This document shows, piece after piece, positions 34,943 to 44,150 of a DNA stretch of 64,000 nt. Origin of the DNA: Oscillospiraceae bacterium (GTDB lineage: Bacteria > Bacillota > Clostridia > Oscillospirales > Ruminococcaceae). The stretch lies in assembly GCA_019424695.1 (NCBI GenBank), contig JAHYZA010000001.1:152037-216036 (forward strand), given 5' to 3'. Under the pieces are notes generated by a model. It was given only the letters and a program-made list of their open reading frames with translations, was not told where the DNA came from and made no database searches. Both the position numbers and the translations under genes were made by a program. Each line of letters opens with the position of its first letter. Position 1 is the stretch's first letter.

Positions 34943-37741
34943 GTGTCTGAAGATCGCAAAGTGTATCGCGGCCCTGCACGGACCGCACAACCCCCTGCTG
35001 CGCCGCAGCCGCCCCGCAGCGGGAAAAATCAGCCGCCCCGCGGCGGCAAATCCCCGCGCCGTAAAAGTGCCCGCCGCCGGCGCAGCCGGCTGGTGCTGGC
35101 GCTGTGTTTGCTGTGCCTGCTGGTGGTGGCGGCTGTCTGTATCCTGCTCACGCGCTGCACTTCCGGACCCGCAGGGCCCGCGACCGCGGACTTCGGCACG
35201 CCGGCTGCCGCCTGGCAGAAAAATGAGCTGGGATATTACTTCAATTCCAGCGGCGAGGCCATCCCGGCGGCGGTGCTCAAGGGCATCGACGTGTCCAAAT
35301 TCCAGGGCGAAGTGGACTGGGAAAAGGCCAAGGCGGCCGGCATTGATTTTGCCATCATCCGCTGCGGCTATGGCGGCGAGTGGGACGGTCAGGAGGCGGA
35401 CTGGGCCCAGGACGATGACCAGTGGCGCCGCAACGCCGATGAATGTACCCGCCTGGGGATTCCCTTTGGCGTGTATCTGTATTCCTATGCCACCAACGAG
35501 GAGGAAGCCCGCTCCGAGGCAGACCATGTGGCCCGCTTGCTGGGGCTGGTGGCGCCGCCTCAGGAGGGGCTCGAGGACTATACGGCCTCGCCCTACCAGC
35601 TGTCCTACCCGGTCTACTATGACCTGGAGGACAAGAGCATCAGCGGCATCTTCTCCGACGAGATGGCCGCCATTACCAAAGCCTTTTTCGACCGCCTGGT
35701 GGAACTGGGCTATACCGGAGAACAGGGGATCTATGCCTCGCTGAACTGGGTGCGTGCCCGCTTCCGTGACCCGGCCTTCGATCCCTGGCGGGAGAATCTC
35801 TGGATCGCCCGTTTCTCGGATTCCCTGGGCTATACCGGCACCTACGATATGTGGCAGTGCAGCTACACGGCCCCCGGCACCGACTACGGTGTGCAGAGCG
35901 AAACGGTGGATGTGGATTTCGTCATGCGGCCTTTCACGCTGACCGGCATTGCCGACGGCATGGGCAAGGCGGCGGACCCGGTCTTTGTCAATGATACCTA
36001 CCAGATGGAACTGCATCTGGATGCCAAGGACGCCCGCGCCACGCTGACCACCAGCCAGGCGTCCGAGGAGGAAGGCGGCCAGAAGATTTTCTGGCAGAGC
36101 AGCAACGAGGATGTGGCCACGGTGGATAAGAATGGCGTCGTCCGTGCCCAGGCGGACACCGGCGAGTGCACGATCACGGCCACGCTGGCTGACGGGACCG
36201 AGAGCGCATCCTGCCTGGTACGCATCGGGGATATCACCGTGCCGGTGTTTGCAACCGGTCAGCTGGCCGGTGTGCGGGAGAATGCCGCCTATGTGGCGGG
36301 ACTCAAGGCATCCACGCCGGATGCCATCCTGCTGGATGCCGGCGGCAGCCTGCATGGCACCATGAGTTCCAGCATGACCGGCGGCATGGATATGTTCAGC
36401 ACCTTCTCGGCTGTTGGGTATGACCTGCAGGCCATCGGGGCGGAGGATCTTGCCTTCGGCATCGAACGGCTGCGCAGCGATGCCAACATGGCCTCCGGCC
36501 CGTCGCTGGCGGCGAACCTGCGGGATGCCGAGGGCTCGGCCATCTTCTACCGTTCTACCAGCTGGAACCGGAACCGCATCACCAACGGCATGAACTATGT
36601 GCTGGAACGCGCGGGGTATAAGATCGGCTTCTTCTCCCTGGCCGATACCGCCACAGTGACCGAACAGGTCGGTCTGGTCAACGAAGAGACACCCATCGCC
36701 AACGATCTGGCCCAGACTGCCGGTGAGCAGGTGGCGGCTTTGCAGGCCGAGGAAGTGGACGCCATCCTTTGCATAGCCACGCCCGGCGTGGATGTCCGGG
36801 CGCTGGAAAGCACGCTGGCGGATCTGGGCGTAACGGCGGTCATCAACGGCAACGGCGAGGACCTGCAAGGCACCGCATTGCCGGTGCTGGCAGCCGGAAA
36901 AGGCACCGGCGAGGTCGCGCGGCTCAATCTTGTCTTTACCCAGGGCGGCGGCTGCCGTGTGGACCTGCAGGGCAAGGTGACGACGGAGCAGCTGGAAACC
37001 ACCCTCACCAATGAGTGGAGCCAGTATCTTACGACGGATGCCGACGGTGCGCCGACGCTGGCCGATGCCGCCGACCCCGACAAGGACGTGGCCGCCGACG
37101 GGGCAGACCCCACGGCTCCCACCGAACGGGCCGAGGATGCAATCCGGCAGGGGGCATCCGCCTACTTGAACGCCTCGCTGGCGCTGCAGGAACTGGATGC
37201 CGATGATTCCAGCATCCTGAATACACCGCTCTTTACCTATGCACAGAACCCAGATGCCGGCAAGACGATCAGTTATGCTAACTATCTGGCGACCCTGTAT
37301 GAGGAAATTGCCGAGAATGACCGCGACCACTGGCCCGAGGGCTGGGCGGAATCCGAGGTCACCGGGGTGGCCGGCGGTGTCACCGAACTGGAATACGGCG
37401 ATATCACCCGCCAGGCGCTCTTGAATTCCATGCCCATTGCCCAGCGGCTGGTGCTGGTTTCCACCACGGCGGAAGCAGCCCAGGCCCTGATCGACAGCGG
37501 CAACGTCACCCGCACCTACCAGGCGAGTCTGACGGCCTACGAGCCGGAAGGGGATACCGTTCTGCTGGTCGGCGATACCCAGACGCTGGCGGCACTGGGG
37601 GAGGGCAACTATACCATCCTGCGGGATTACGGCGACCTGTTCTGGGATGTCCGTATGAATATCAACGACAATACCAACAATTTCACCGAAAACTTTGTCC
37701 TGCCGGAAGCGCCCACCTACGGCGTGGGCCGCAACCCGTAA
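34943..37741 (+). CDS. Membrane-anchored GH25 lysozyme fused to Big2 and a degenerate 5'-nucleotidase-like module
   Basis: 932 residues from GTG 34943, about ten bases after AAGGAGAGG; a longer frame to 34901 passes through the ribosome site. Domain order: basic Pro-rich cytoplasmic part (1-48), membrane helix (50-69), GH25 muramidase (about 112-330; KGIDVSKFQG, catalytic DLE in VYYDLEDKS), Big2 domain (about 345-430; WQSSNEDVATVDKNGVV), a metallophosphatase-like fold (about 433-690) and a 5'-nucleotidase C-terminal domain (about 760-930; ELEYGDITRQALLNSMP). The metallophosphatase motifs have lost all metal ligands: QLAG for DLHG, DAGG for DAGD, GAEDLAFG for GNHEFDYG, GNGED for GGHSH. The lysozyme part should be active in peptidoglycan turnover; the second half looks like a binding module (inference). 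Confidence 0.85.
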   Translation: MSEDRKVYRGPARTAQPPAAPQPPRSGKNQPPRGGKSPRRKSARRRRSRLVLALCLLCLLVVAAVCILLTRCTSGPAGPATADFGTPAAAWQKNELGYYFNSSGEAIPAAVLKGIDVSKFQGEVDWEKAKAAGIDFAIIRCGYGGEWDGQEADWAQDDDQWRRNADECTRLGIPFGVYLYSYATNEEEARSEADHVARLLGLVAPPQEGLEDYTASPYQLSYPVYYDLEDKSISGIFSDEMAAITKAFFDRLVELGYTGEQGIYASLNWVRARFRDPAFDPWRENLWIARFSDSLGYTGTYDMWQCSYTAPGTDYGVQSETVDVDFVMRPFTLTGIADGMGKAADPVFVNDTYQMELHLDAKDARATLTTSQASEEEGGQKIFWQSSNEDVATVDKNGVVRAQADTGECTITATLADGTESASCLVRIGDITVPVFATGQLAGVRENAAYVAGLKASTPDAILLDAGGSLHGTMSSSMTGGMDMFSTFSAVGYDLQAIGAEDLAFGIERLRSDANMASGPSLAANLRDAEGSAIFYRSTSWNRNRITNGMNYVLERAGYKIGFFSLADTATVTEQVGLVNEETPIANDLAQTAGEQVAALQAEEVDAILCIATPGVDVRALESTLADLGVTAVINGNGEDLQGTALPVLAAGKGTGEVARLNLVFTQGGGCRVDLQGKVTTEQLETTLTNEWSQYLTTDADGAPTLADAADPDKDVAADGADPTAPTERAEDAIRQGASAYLNASLALQELDADDSSILNTPLFTYAQNPDAGKTISYANYLATLYEEIAENDRDHWPEGWAESEVTGVAGGVTELEYGDITRQALLNSMPIAQRLVLVSTTAEAAQALIDSGNVTRTYQASLTAYEPEGDTVLLVGDTQTLAALGEGNYTILRDYGDLFWDVRMNINDNTNNFTENFVLPEAPTYGVGRNP

Positions 37742-37769
37742 GGCGGACTTTTGCAGGGAGGCGTACTGT

Positions 37770-39392
37770 ATGAAACTTACCTTTTTGGGCGCGGACCGGG
37801 AAGTGACCGGCAGCTGTACCCAGCTGGAAGCGGCGGGGCACCGCCTGCTGGTGGACTGCGGCATGGAGCAGGGGCGGGATGTCTACGAAAACGCCGACCT
37901 GCCCTACGCGCCCGGCACCTACGAGGCGCTGCTGCTGACCCATGCGCACATCGACCATTCGGGACAGATCCCCTACCTTTATAAAAACGGGTACCGCGGC
38001 CCCATCTATTCCACCGACGCCACGATGGACCTGTGCGGCATCATGCTGCGGGATTCGGCCCATATCCAGGAGCAGGAGGCCGAGTGGAAGAACCGCAAGG
38101 CCCAGCGCAGCGGCGCCGCCATGGTGGAGCCGGATTACACGGTGGAGGATGCCGAAAAGGTCATGAAGCAGTTCGTGCCCTGCCCCTACGGCGCCTGGCA
38201 GACGCTGTTCGAGGATGAGGGCGGCAAGATCGAGGTATTGTTCACCGATGTGGGCCATCTGCTGGGCAGCGCCTCCATCTCGGTGCGTGTCACTGAGCCG
38301 GAACGCGCGCCGGAGATCATCGTCTTTTCCGGCGACATCGGCAACACCCACCAGCCGCTCATCAAGGACCCTGTCACGCCGCCGCACGCCGACTATCTGG
38401 TTATGGAATCTACCTATGGCGACCGCAGCCACGGCCCGCGGCCGGATTATCTCGGAGAACTGACCGAGGTGCTGCAGACCACCTTTGACCGCGGCGGCAA
38501 TGTGGTCATTCCCAGCTTTGCGGTGGGCCGCACCCAGGAACTGCTGTATTTCATCCGGCAGATCAAGGCCGAAGGCCGCATCCACGGGCACGATAACTTC
38601 CCGGTCTATGTGGACAGTCCCCTGGCCAGCAAATCCACCACCATCTTCCGCGAAAATTTCATGGAATGTTACGATGAGGAAGCCATGGCCATCGTCCAGC
38701 GGGGGGAGAACCCGCTGTGGTTCCCGGGACTCTGCATCAGCGAGACCAAGGAAGAATCCATGGCCATCAACAGCGACACCACTCCCAAGGTCATCCTGTC
38801 GGCGTCCGGTATGTGCGATGCAGGCCGTATCCGTCACCACCTGAAGTACAATCTCTGGCGGCCGGAATGTACGGTTTTGTTCGTCGGGTTCCAGAGCCCG
38901 GGCACGTTGGGCAACGCGCTGCTGGGCGGCGCCAAGGAAGTCAAACTCTTCGGCGATGAAATCCAGGTCAAGGCCCATATCCACCGCCTCAGCGGGCTTT
39001 CGGGCCATGCGGACCAGGACGGGCTGGCCAACTGGCTCCACGCTTTTGAGGAAAAGCCGAAATTTGTCTTTGTCAACCATGGCGAGGACGCGGTGGCCGA
39101 ACATTGGGCCCGCCGTCTGCAGGAGGAAGGCTACGAGGCCGAGGCGCCCTACAACGGTTCCATCTGGATCGTGGGGGACGGCCGGGTGGCCTGTGCCGAG
39201 GTGGGCAACACCAAAAAGATCGTCAAGACGCCGGGGGTGGCCACGGTGCGCAGCAGTGCGGCCTACGACCGGCTGGTCAATATGGGCAAGCGCCTGATGG
39301 CGGTCATCCAGCACAACCAGGGTGGCGCCAACAAGGATCTGGCCAAATTTGCCAGCCAGATCGCCAGCCTCTGCGACAAGTGGGACCGCTGA
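37770..39392 (+). CDS. Beta-CASP metallo-beta-lactamase-fold RNA nuclease
   Basis: 540 residues from ATG 37770 (GCAGGGAGG upstream). Motif 2 HAHIDHSG is at 58-65; DVGHLLGSA and FSGDIG supply motifs 3 and 4; the beta-CASP cap has STYGDRSH, PSFAVGRTQELLY and VYVDSPLA, followed by SASGMCDAGRIRHHL and LSGLSGHADQDGL. This is the YsyI/RNA-specificity-factor group of MBL proteins related to CPSF73 and RNase J. It probably processes or degrades RNA. It is co-transcribed with the gene 28 bases upstream. Confidence 0.9.
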   Translation: MKLTFLGADREVTGSCTQLEAAGHRLLVDCGMEQGRDVYENADLPYAPGTYEALLLTHAHIDHSGQIPYLYKNGYRGPIYSTDATMDLCGIMLRDSAHIQEQEAEWKNRKAQRSGAAMVEPDYTVEDAEKVMKQFVPCPYGAWQTLFEDEGGKIEVLFTDVGHLLGSASISVRVTEPERAPEIIVFSGDIGNTHQPLIKDPVTPPHADYLVMESTYGDRSHGPRPDYLGELTEVLQTTFDRGGNVVIPSFAVGRTQELLYFIRQIKAEGRIHGHDNFPVYVDSPLASKSTTIFRENFMECYDEEAMAIVQRGENPLWFPGLCISETKEESMAINSDTTPKVILSASGMCDAGRIRHHLKYNLWRPECTVLFVGFQSPGTLGNALLGGAKEVKLFGDEIQVKAHIHRLSGLSGHADQDGLANWLHAFEEKPKFVFVNHGEDAVAEHWARRLQEEGYEAEAPYNGSIWIVGDGRVACAEVGNTKKIVKTPGVATVRSSAAYDRLVNMGKRLMAVIQHNQGGANKDLAKFASQIASLCDKWDR

Positions 39393-39437
39393 CAGCGTGA
39401 TTGGCCATTTTCTCGTCATGAAGGAGGAATGCCGGTT

Positions 39438-39977
39438 TTGTGGCATCCGATCAAACACTATAAAACGATCCATCACCACAAAATGCTGGTGATGAAGCAC
39501 TGTTTCCGCTGCGGGCTGTACTGGCAGGGCCTGACCCATGATCTCAGCAAACTGTCGCCGGTGGAGTTCCTGGCCGGGGCACGATACTGGCAGGGGACCT
39601 GCAGCCCCAACAACGCCCAGCGCAAGGCCGAAGGCTACAGCGCTGCCTGGCTGCATCATAAAGGACGCAACAAACACCATCTGGAGTATTGGATCGACTA
39701 CGCACCCGACGGCGATCATGCCCTGGCCGGGATGCGGATGCCGGCCCGCTATGTGGCCGAGATGGTCTGCGACCGTATCGCCGCCAGCAAAAATTACAAA
39801 GGCGACGCCTACACCGACGCGACGGCCTGGGAGTATTACGAGCACAGCAAGGACCACTATATCCTGCATCCCGAGACCCGCCGTGAACTGGAAACCTGCC
39901 TGCAGATTTTGCGCGATGAGGGTGAGGATGCCTGCTTTGCCTATATTCGCACCCGGCTGCTGGGTAAAAAACAGTGA
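39438..39977 (+). CDS. DUF5662 family protein
   Basis: 179 residues. The ATG at 39429 directly abuts the AAGGAGGA ribosome site; TTG 39438 has normal spacing and gives the family-like start MWHPIKHYKTI, so I prefer it. Features: HKMLVMKHCFRCGLYWQGLTHD with THDLSK, WLHHKGRNKHHLEYW, and RYVAEMVCDRIAASKNY. The conserved His and Asp residues resemble a metal-dependent (HD-like) hydrolase, but no activity is known to me. Confidence 0.82.
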   Translation: MWHPIKHYKTIHHHKMLVMKHCFRCGLYWQGLTHDLSKLSPVEFLAGARYWQGTCSPNNAQRKAEGYSAAWLHHKGRNKHHLEYWIDYAPDGDHALAGMRMPARYVAEMVCDRIAASKNYKGDAYTDATAWEYYEHSKDHYILHPETRRELETCLQILRDEGEDACFAYIRTRLLGKKQ

Positions 39978-39989
39978 CCCGAAACCGTG

Positions 39990-40020
39990 GGGACGCACCG
40001 GCGTGCGTCCCTTTCTTTTT
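39990..40020 (+). terminator. Intrinsic terminator after the DUF5662 gene
   Basis: Stem GGGACGCAC/GTGCGTCCC with a CGGC loop, followed by TTTCTTTTT. Confidence 0.88.
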
Positions 40021-40077
40021 GCAAAAACAGAAGGCATGGCAAGGTTTTGCATGCCCGGATGGGAAAAACAAATTCTG

Positions 40078-40106
40078 TTGACAAAGTGTCCCGCGTGTGA
40101 TTGAAT
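40078..40106 (+). promoter_or_regulatory. Probable promoter of trpS
   Basis: A consensus TTGACA (40078-40083) is followed at 17 bases by TTGAAT (40101-40106), a poor -10; TGAATA one base further is an alternative. The leader to the ATG is about 50 bases, too short for a T-box. Confidence 0.45.
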
Positions 40107-40157
40107 AGTAACTACAAAAACAGACGGATATGCCTGTATTTATAGAAGGTGGAAATT

Positions 40158-41168
40158 ATGGCAGAAGAAAAACGTAAACGGATTCTTTCGGGCATTCAGC
40201 CTACCGGCACGCCCACGCTGGGCAATTATATCGGCGCGGTGCGAAACTGGGCCTTGCTGCAGCCCGATTATGACTGCCTGTATATGGTTGCCGACCTGCA
40301 TGCGCTGACGGTGCGCCAGGTCCCGGCGGATCTGCGCCGCCGCACCCGGGAACTGGCCGCACTGCTGCTTGCCGTGGGCATCGACCCGGAAAATCATGTT
40401 CTTTTTGTGCAGAGCCATGTTCCCGCACACTGCGAACTGTCCTGGATTCTTGCCTGCAACACCCAGTTCGGTGAGCTCTCCCGCATGACCCAGTTCAAGG
40501 ATAAGAGCGCCAAACACCCCGACAATGTCAACGGCGGCCTCTTCACCTATCCGGTGCTGATGGCGGCGGATATTCTGATCTACAACGCCGACCTGGTACC
40601 GGTGGGCCAGGACCAGACCCAGCATCTGGAAATTGCCCGCACCATTGCCAACCGCTTCAACGGCGTTTACGGCGACACCTTCACCCTGCCGGAGGGCTAT
40701 GTCCCGGCGTCCGGTGCCAAGATCATGTCCCTGGCGGAGCCCACCAAGAAGATGAGCAAGTCCGACACCAACGTCAACTCCTTTGTGCTCATGACCGACG
40801 ACAAGGATGCCATCGTGCGCAAGTTCAAGCGTGCTGTCACCGACTCCGACGGTGTGGTCCGGTTTGACCGGGAAGCCAAGCCCGGTGTTTCCAACCTGAT
40901 GGCGATCTACGGCACCTTCACCGGCAAGACCATGGAGGAGATCGAGGCCGAGTTTGCCGGCAAGGGCTACGGCGACTTCAAGATGGCGGTGGCCGAGGTG
41001 ACTGCCGATGCGCTGGCACCGGTCCAGGCCGAGTACAACCGTATTCTGGCGGATAAGACCTACGTGGACGGCGTACTCAAAAACGGTGCCGAGCGCGCCG
41101 CGCGCATCGCCAACCGCACGGTGAGCAAAGTCTACCGCAAGGTGGGGCTGCTGCAGCTGGACAAATAA
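40158..41168 (+). CDS. trpS: Tryptophanyl-tRNA synthetase
   Basis: 336 residues, ATG 40158 after GAAGGTGGA. Class I signature motifs are PTGTPTLGNYIG (15-26, HIGH equivalent) and KKMSKS (197-202). MVADLHALT, DQTQHLE and EPTKKMSKSD match TrpS throughout. It charges tRNA-Trp. Length is the usual 330-340. Confidence 0.97.
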   Translation: MAEEKRKRILSGIQPTGTPTLGNYIGAVRNWALLQPDYDCLYMVADLHALTVRQVPADLRRRTRELAALLLAVGIDPENHVLFVQSHVPAHCELSWILACNTQFGELSRMTQFKDKSAKHPDNVNGGLFTYPVLMAADILIYNADLVPVGQDQTQHLEIARTIANRFNGVYGDTFTLPEGYVPASGAKIMSLAEPTKKMSKSDTNVNSFVLMTDDKDAIVRKFKRAVTDSDGVVRFDREAKPGVSNLMAIYGTFTGKTMEEIEAEFAGKGYGDFKMAVAEVTADALAPVQAEYNRILADKTYVDGVLKNGAERAARIANRTVSKVYRKVGLLQLDK

Positions 41169-41188
41169 AGCGCCCCAGCGCAAAAGTC

Positions 41189-41217
41189 TTGACAAACCGG
41201 CTTTGAGCCGATATAAT
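41189..41217 (+). promoter_or_regulatory. Fully consensus promoter of greA-lysS
   Basis: TTGACA (41189-41194), 17 bases, TATAAT (41212-41217): exact match at both boxes. The spacer contains GGCTTTGAGCC, which can form a small hairpin in DNA. Confidence 0.92.
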
Positions 41218-41289
41218 ATTTGAATTGGTGCGGCTCTTTTGCGGGCCGCACAACTTTTACTATCGCGTATACGGTAAGGAGAATCGAGC

Positions 41290-41778
41290 ATGGCTAAAGA
41301 AGTCGTCGTTACCCGTGAGGGTTACAAGAAGCTGGAACAGGATCTGAACGAGCTGCGCACTGTCAAGCGTAAAGAGGTGGCAGACAAGATCAAGGTCGCG
41401 CGCGGCTACGGCGACCTGAGCGAAAATGCCGAGTATGATGCAGCCAAGGAAGAGCAGGCCATCGTGGAGGCCCGCATTGCCGACCTGGAAGCTACTCTGA
41501 AAGTGGCCCGCATCATCGATGACAGCGAGCTGTCCAACGATACCGTTTCCATCGGCATGCGCGTCAAGATCCTCGCCGAGGGCGATGAACCCGACGAAGC
41601 CGAAGAGTACGACATCACCGGTTCCACCGAGGCCGATATGAACCTCAACCGCATCAGTGACGAGAGCCCGGTGGGCGCTGCGCTGATCGGTCACAAGGCC
41701 GGTGACGAAGTGGACGTTACCCTGCCCAACGGAAGCATCATTGTGTACAAGGTGCTGGCCGTTTCGCGCTCGAAGTAA
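41290..41778 (+). CDS. greA: Transcription elongation factor GreA
   Basis: 162 residues, ATG 41290 after AAGGAGAA. N-terminal coiled coil with the acidic tip DLSENAEYDAAKEEQ (about 39-53), which reaches the RNA polymerase active site and stimulates cleavage of backtracked RNA; C-terminal FKBP-like domain with SPVGAALIGHKAGDEV. Full length. Confidence 0.97.
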   Translation: MAKEVVVTREGYKKLEQDLNELRTVKRKEVADKIKVARGYGDLSENAEYDAAKEEQAIVEARIADLEATLKVARIIDDSELSNDTVSIGMRVKILAEGDEPDEAEEYDITGSTEADMNLNRISDESPVGAALIGHKAGDEVDVTLPNGSIIVYKVLAVSRSK

Positions 41779-41815
41779 AACAAGGCAGGGGTGGGGAATA
41801 CCTGCCCCTGTTTGC
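41773..41815 (+). terminator. Weak hairpin between greA and lysS
   Basis: GGCAGG (41784-41789) can pair with CCTGCC (41801-41806), extended by AAACA/TGTTT with a bulge. U tract is poor, so this is at most a partial terminator; lysS has no separate promoter that I can see. Confidence 0.35.
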
Positions 41816-41841
41816 ATTTGAAAAAGAAAGGAAGATCTCCC

Positions 41842-43347
41842 ATGGAGCAGAACAAGCCCCAGACCGAGCAGGACCTGACCCAGCAGGCGGCAGTCCGCCG
41901 TCAGAAGCTGGCCGACCTGCGTGCCGCCGGCCATGACCCCTTTGTCATCACCAAGTACCCGCAGGATGCTTACTCCGCCGACCTCAAAGCCGAGTTTGCC
42001 GACCTGCCCGCCGAAGCCGAGACCGGCAAGACCGTTACGCTGGCCGGCCGTATGATGTCCAAACGTATCATGGGCAAGGCGAGCTTTGCCCATCTGCGCG
42101 ACCAGAAAGGCGACATCCAGATCTTCGTCAAGCGCGATCTGCTGGGTGACGATGCCTACGCCGCGTTCAAAAAACTGGACATCGGCGATATCATCGGCTG
42201 CAAGGGCGAAGTGTTCCGCACCAAGATGGGCGAGATTTCGGTCCGTGTCAATGAGCTGACTCTGCTGTCCAAGAGCCTGCTGCCCCTGCCCGAAAAGTTC
42301 CACGGCCTGACCGACCGGGAAGCCCGCTACCGTCAGCGCTATGTGGACCTCATCGTGAACCCTGACGTCAAGCAGACCTTCGTCAAGCGCAGCGCCATCT
42401 TGCGGGAACTGCGCAGCTTCCTGGACGGAAAGGGCTTCCTGGAAGTGGAAACCCCCATCCTGACGCCTTTCGAGATCGGCGCTTCGGCCCGTCCCTTCCT
42501 GACCCATCACAACACGCTGGACATGGACATGGTCCTGCGCATCGAGACCGAGCTCTACCTCAAGCGCCTGATCGTCGGCGGTATGGACCGCGTCTATGAA
42601 GTGGGCCGTATCTTCCGCAACGAGGGCATGGACCCCAAGCATAACCCTGAATTCACCACCATTGAGCTGTACCAGGCATACACCGACTACCACGGTATGA
42701 TGGACCTCGTGGAAGAGATGATGAAGACGGTGGCCCAGAAGGTCTGCGGCAGCCTGCAGATCACCTACCAGGGCAAGGACATTGACCTCTCCCACTGGGA
42801 GCGCATGACGATGACCGAGGCCGTCAAGAAGTACTCCGGCGTTGACTTTGATGCCGTCCAGTCCGACGAGGAGGCCGTCGCACTGGCCAAGGAGCATCAT
42901 GTGGATCTGCCTGAGATCCCCACCAAAGGGGCCATTCTGGCCGAGTTCTTCGACGCTTTCGTCGAGGAAAATCTCATCCAGCCCACCTTTATCTACGACT
43001 ACCCTGTGGAGGTCAGCCCGCTGGCCAAGCGCAAGCCCGGAAATCCCGCCATCACCGAACGGTTCGAGTATTTTATCAACGCTACCGAGTTCGGCAACGC
43101 TTTCAGCGAGTTGAACGATCCCATCGACCAGAAGGAACGCTTCGAACGCCAGGTTGCCGAGCGCAAGCAGATCGACCCGGACAGCAAGGCCCAGGTGGAT
43201 TACGACTATGTCACCGCCCTGGAGTACGGCCTGGCCCCGACAGGTGGTCTGGGCTTCGGCGTCGACCGTTTGGTCATGCTGCTCACGGACTCTGCTTCTA
43301 TCCGTGACGTGCTGCTCTTCCCCACGATGAAGCCCATCGACCAGTAA
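41842..43347 (+). CDS. lysS: Lysyl-tRNA synthetase, class II
   Basis: 501 residues from ATG 41842 (GAAAGGAAGA upstream). The N-terminal OB domain (about 65-165, GRMMSKRIMGKASFAHL) binds the anticodon; class II motif 1 (FLEVETPIL), motif 2 (VGRIFRNEGMDPKHNPEFT) and motif 3 (GLGFGVDRLVML) are intact. It charges tRNA-Lys. No terminator follows directly; the mobile element begins just after its stop and brings its own terminator at 43518. Confidence 0.97.
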   Translation: MEQNKPQTEQDLTQQAAVRRQKLADLRAAGHDPFVITKYPQDAYSADLKAEFADLPAEAETGKTVTLAGRMMSKRIMGKASFAHLRDQKGDIQIFVKRDLLGDDAYAAFKKLDIGDIIGCKGEVFRTKMGEISVRVNELTLLSKSLLPLPEKFHGLTDREARYRQRYVDLIVNPDVKQTFVKRSAILRELRSFLDGKGFLEVETPILTPFEIGASARPFLTHHNTLDMDMVLRIETELYLKRLIVGGMDRVYEVGRIFRNEGMDPKHNPEFTTIELYQAYTDYHGMMDLVEEMMKTVAQKVCGSLQITYQGKDIDLSHWERMTMTEAVKKYSGVDFDAVQSDEEAVALAKEHHVDLPEIPTKGAILAEFFDAFVEENLIQPTFIYDYPVEVSPLAKRKPGNPAITERFEYFINATEFGNAFSELNDPIDQKERFERQVAERKQIDPDSKAQVDYDYVTALEYGLAPTGGLGFGVDRLVMLLTDSASIRDVLLFPTMKPIDQ

Positions 43348-43421
43348 AAACACATTATGTGGATGTTCTGAAAAAGAAAAACACTGTATATTGTGTCCAC
43401 TGCGTGATGTACACCTCGTTG

Positions 43422-43441
43422 TGACAGCAATTTGACAGCAA
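43422..43441 (+). repeat. Direct repeat near the element's left end, possible integrase arm sites
   Basis: TGACAGCAA occurs at 43422-43430 and 43433-43441, 11 bases apart. Such paired short direct repeats near an element end resemble the arm-type sites bound by tyrosine integrases. An imperfect inverted repeat TTCACA/TGTGAA follows at 43461-43480. Confidence 0.4.
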
Positions 43442-43517
43442 AATTTCAAGGAATCACGCATTCACACGAACGGTTGTGAATTTCAGACAATTCAAATCTC
43501 AGATTTGGATTAACCCT

Positions 43518-43556
43518 AAAGCACTTCTCAGAAGATTTCTGAGAAGTGCTTTTTTT
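43518..43556 (+). terminator. Strong intrinsic terminator at the element's left end
   Basis: Sixteen paired bases (core GCACTTCTCAGAA/TTCTGAGAAGTGC) with a GAT loop and a long T tract. It insulates the element from lysS transcription. Confidence 0.93.
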
Positions 43557-43611
43557 GTTTGCAGTCAACTTTTGCCACACATTCCCACCATCAAAACAGG
43601 AGGCACCTTAT

Positions 43612-43875
43612 ATGAAAGAACAATACAAACCGATTAAAAGCATGAAAGAAGTTCCCGATCAACTGCGGAAACTGCGCAGAGAGTACATTCGCTATCAGCA
43701 GGCCGAACTGATTTACAGTCTGTCCCATAAGAAGCTGCTGGAACTGGCCAGCGATGCGGGCGCGATTTTTCGGATTGACAGCACCGTCCTGATCAATCGT
43801 GAGATCTTCGATGCCTATCTGGAGCGTTTCCATGAACCGGCTACCGGCAAATACCGGGGAGGCGATGCGGAATGA
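43612..43875 (+). CDS. DUF6462 family protein (excisionase-like), copy 1
   Basis: 87 residues from ATG 43612 after ACAGGAGG. The conserved pattern YSLSHKKLLELASDAGAIFRIDSTVLINREIFDAYLE is a MerR/excisionase-type winged helix: helix-turn-helix followed by a small wing and a final helix. The family is common on clostridial mobile elements. It probably binds element DNA, perhaps directing excision; two relatives lie at 43872 and 62250. Confidence 0.75.
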   Translation: MKEQYKPIKSMKEVPDQLRKLRREYIRYQQAELIYSLSHKKLLELASDAGAIFRIDSTVLINREIFDAYLERFHEPATGKYRGGDAE

Positions 43876-44120
43876 GCGGAAATGTGTGGATGTTTTCAGA
43901 CCAGATTGATGATGAAGATCTGGAGTTCATGGCTCATGAATTTGTTACTTATACCATGGCTTGTGCGTATTACGGTTTGGGGCTGAAGCCTCTAACCCGT
44001 ATGGCACATGAGGCTGGTGCGATTTATAAAATCGGGACGAAGGTACTGATTCGCAGGAGCATTTTTGAATCGTATTTGAGAGAGCAACGCAAAGAAAACA
44101 CCTGCAATGATAGCAATTAA
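43872..44120 (+). CDS. DUF6462 family protein, copy 2 (diverged)
   Basis: 82 residues, ATG 43872 overlapping the previous stop by four bases. The C-terminal half YGLGLKPLTRMAHEAGAIYKIGTKVLIRRSIFESYLR is clearly the same fold as the preceding gene. The N-terminal acidic part differs. Translationally coupled to copy 1. Confidence 0.7.
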   Translation: MSGNVWMFSDQIDDEDLEFMAHEFVTYTMACAYYGLGLKPLTRMAHEAGAIYKIGTKVLIRRSIFESYLREQRKENTCNDSN

Positions 44121-44150
44121 GGAACTCAAGAGCGCTGAAGGAGGCACACC

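Noticed and set aside
34877..37864. 995-codon minus-strand frame opposite the GH25 fusion gene
   Set aside because: Shadow of a real gene with clear domains; the product has no fold-like pattern or ribosome site.
40084..40157. T-box leader before trpS
   Set aside because: The leader is only about 50 bases and lacks the T-box sequence and terminator.
37683..43461. Long minus-strand frames opposite the beta-CASP, trpS, greA and lysS genes
   Set aside because: All lie across well-identified conserved genes and have shadow-like composition.
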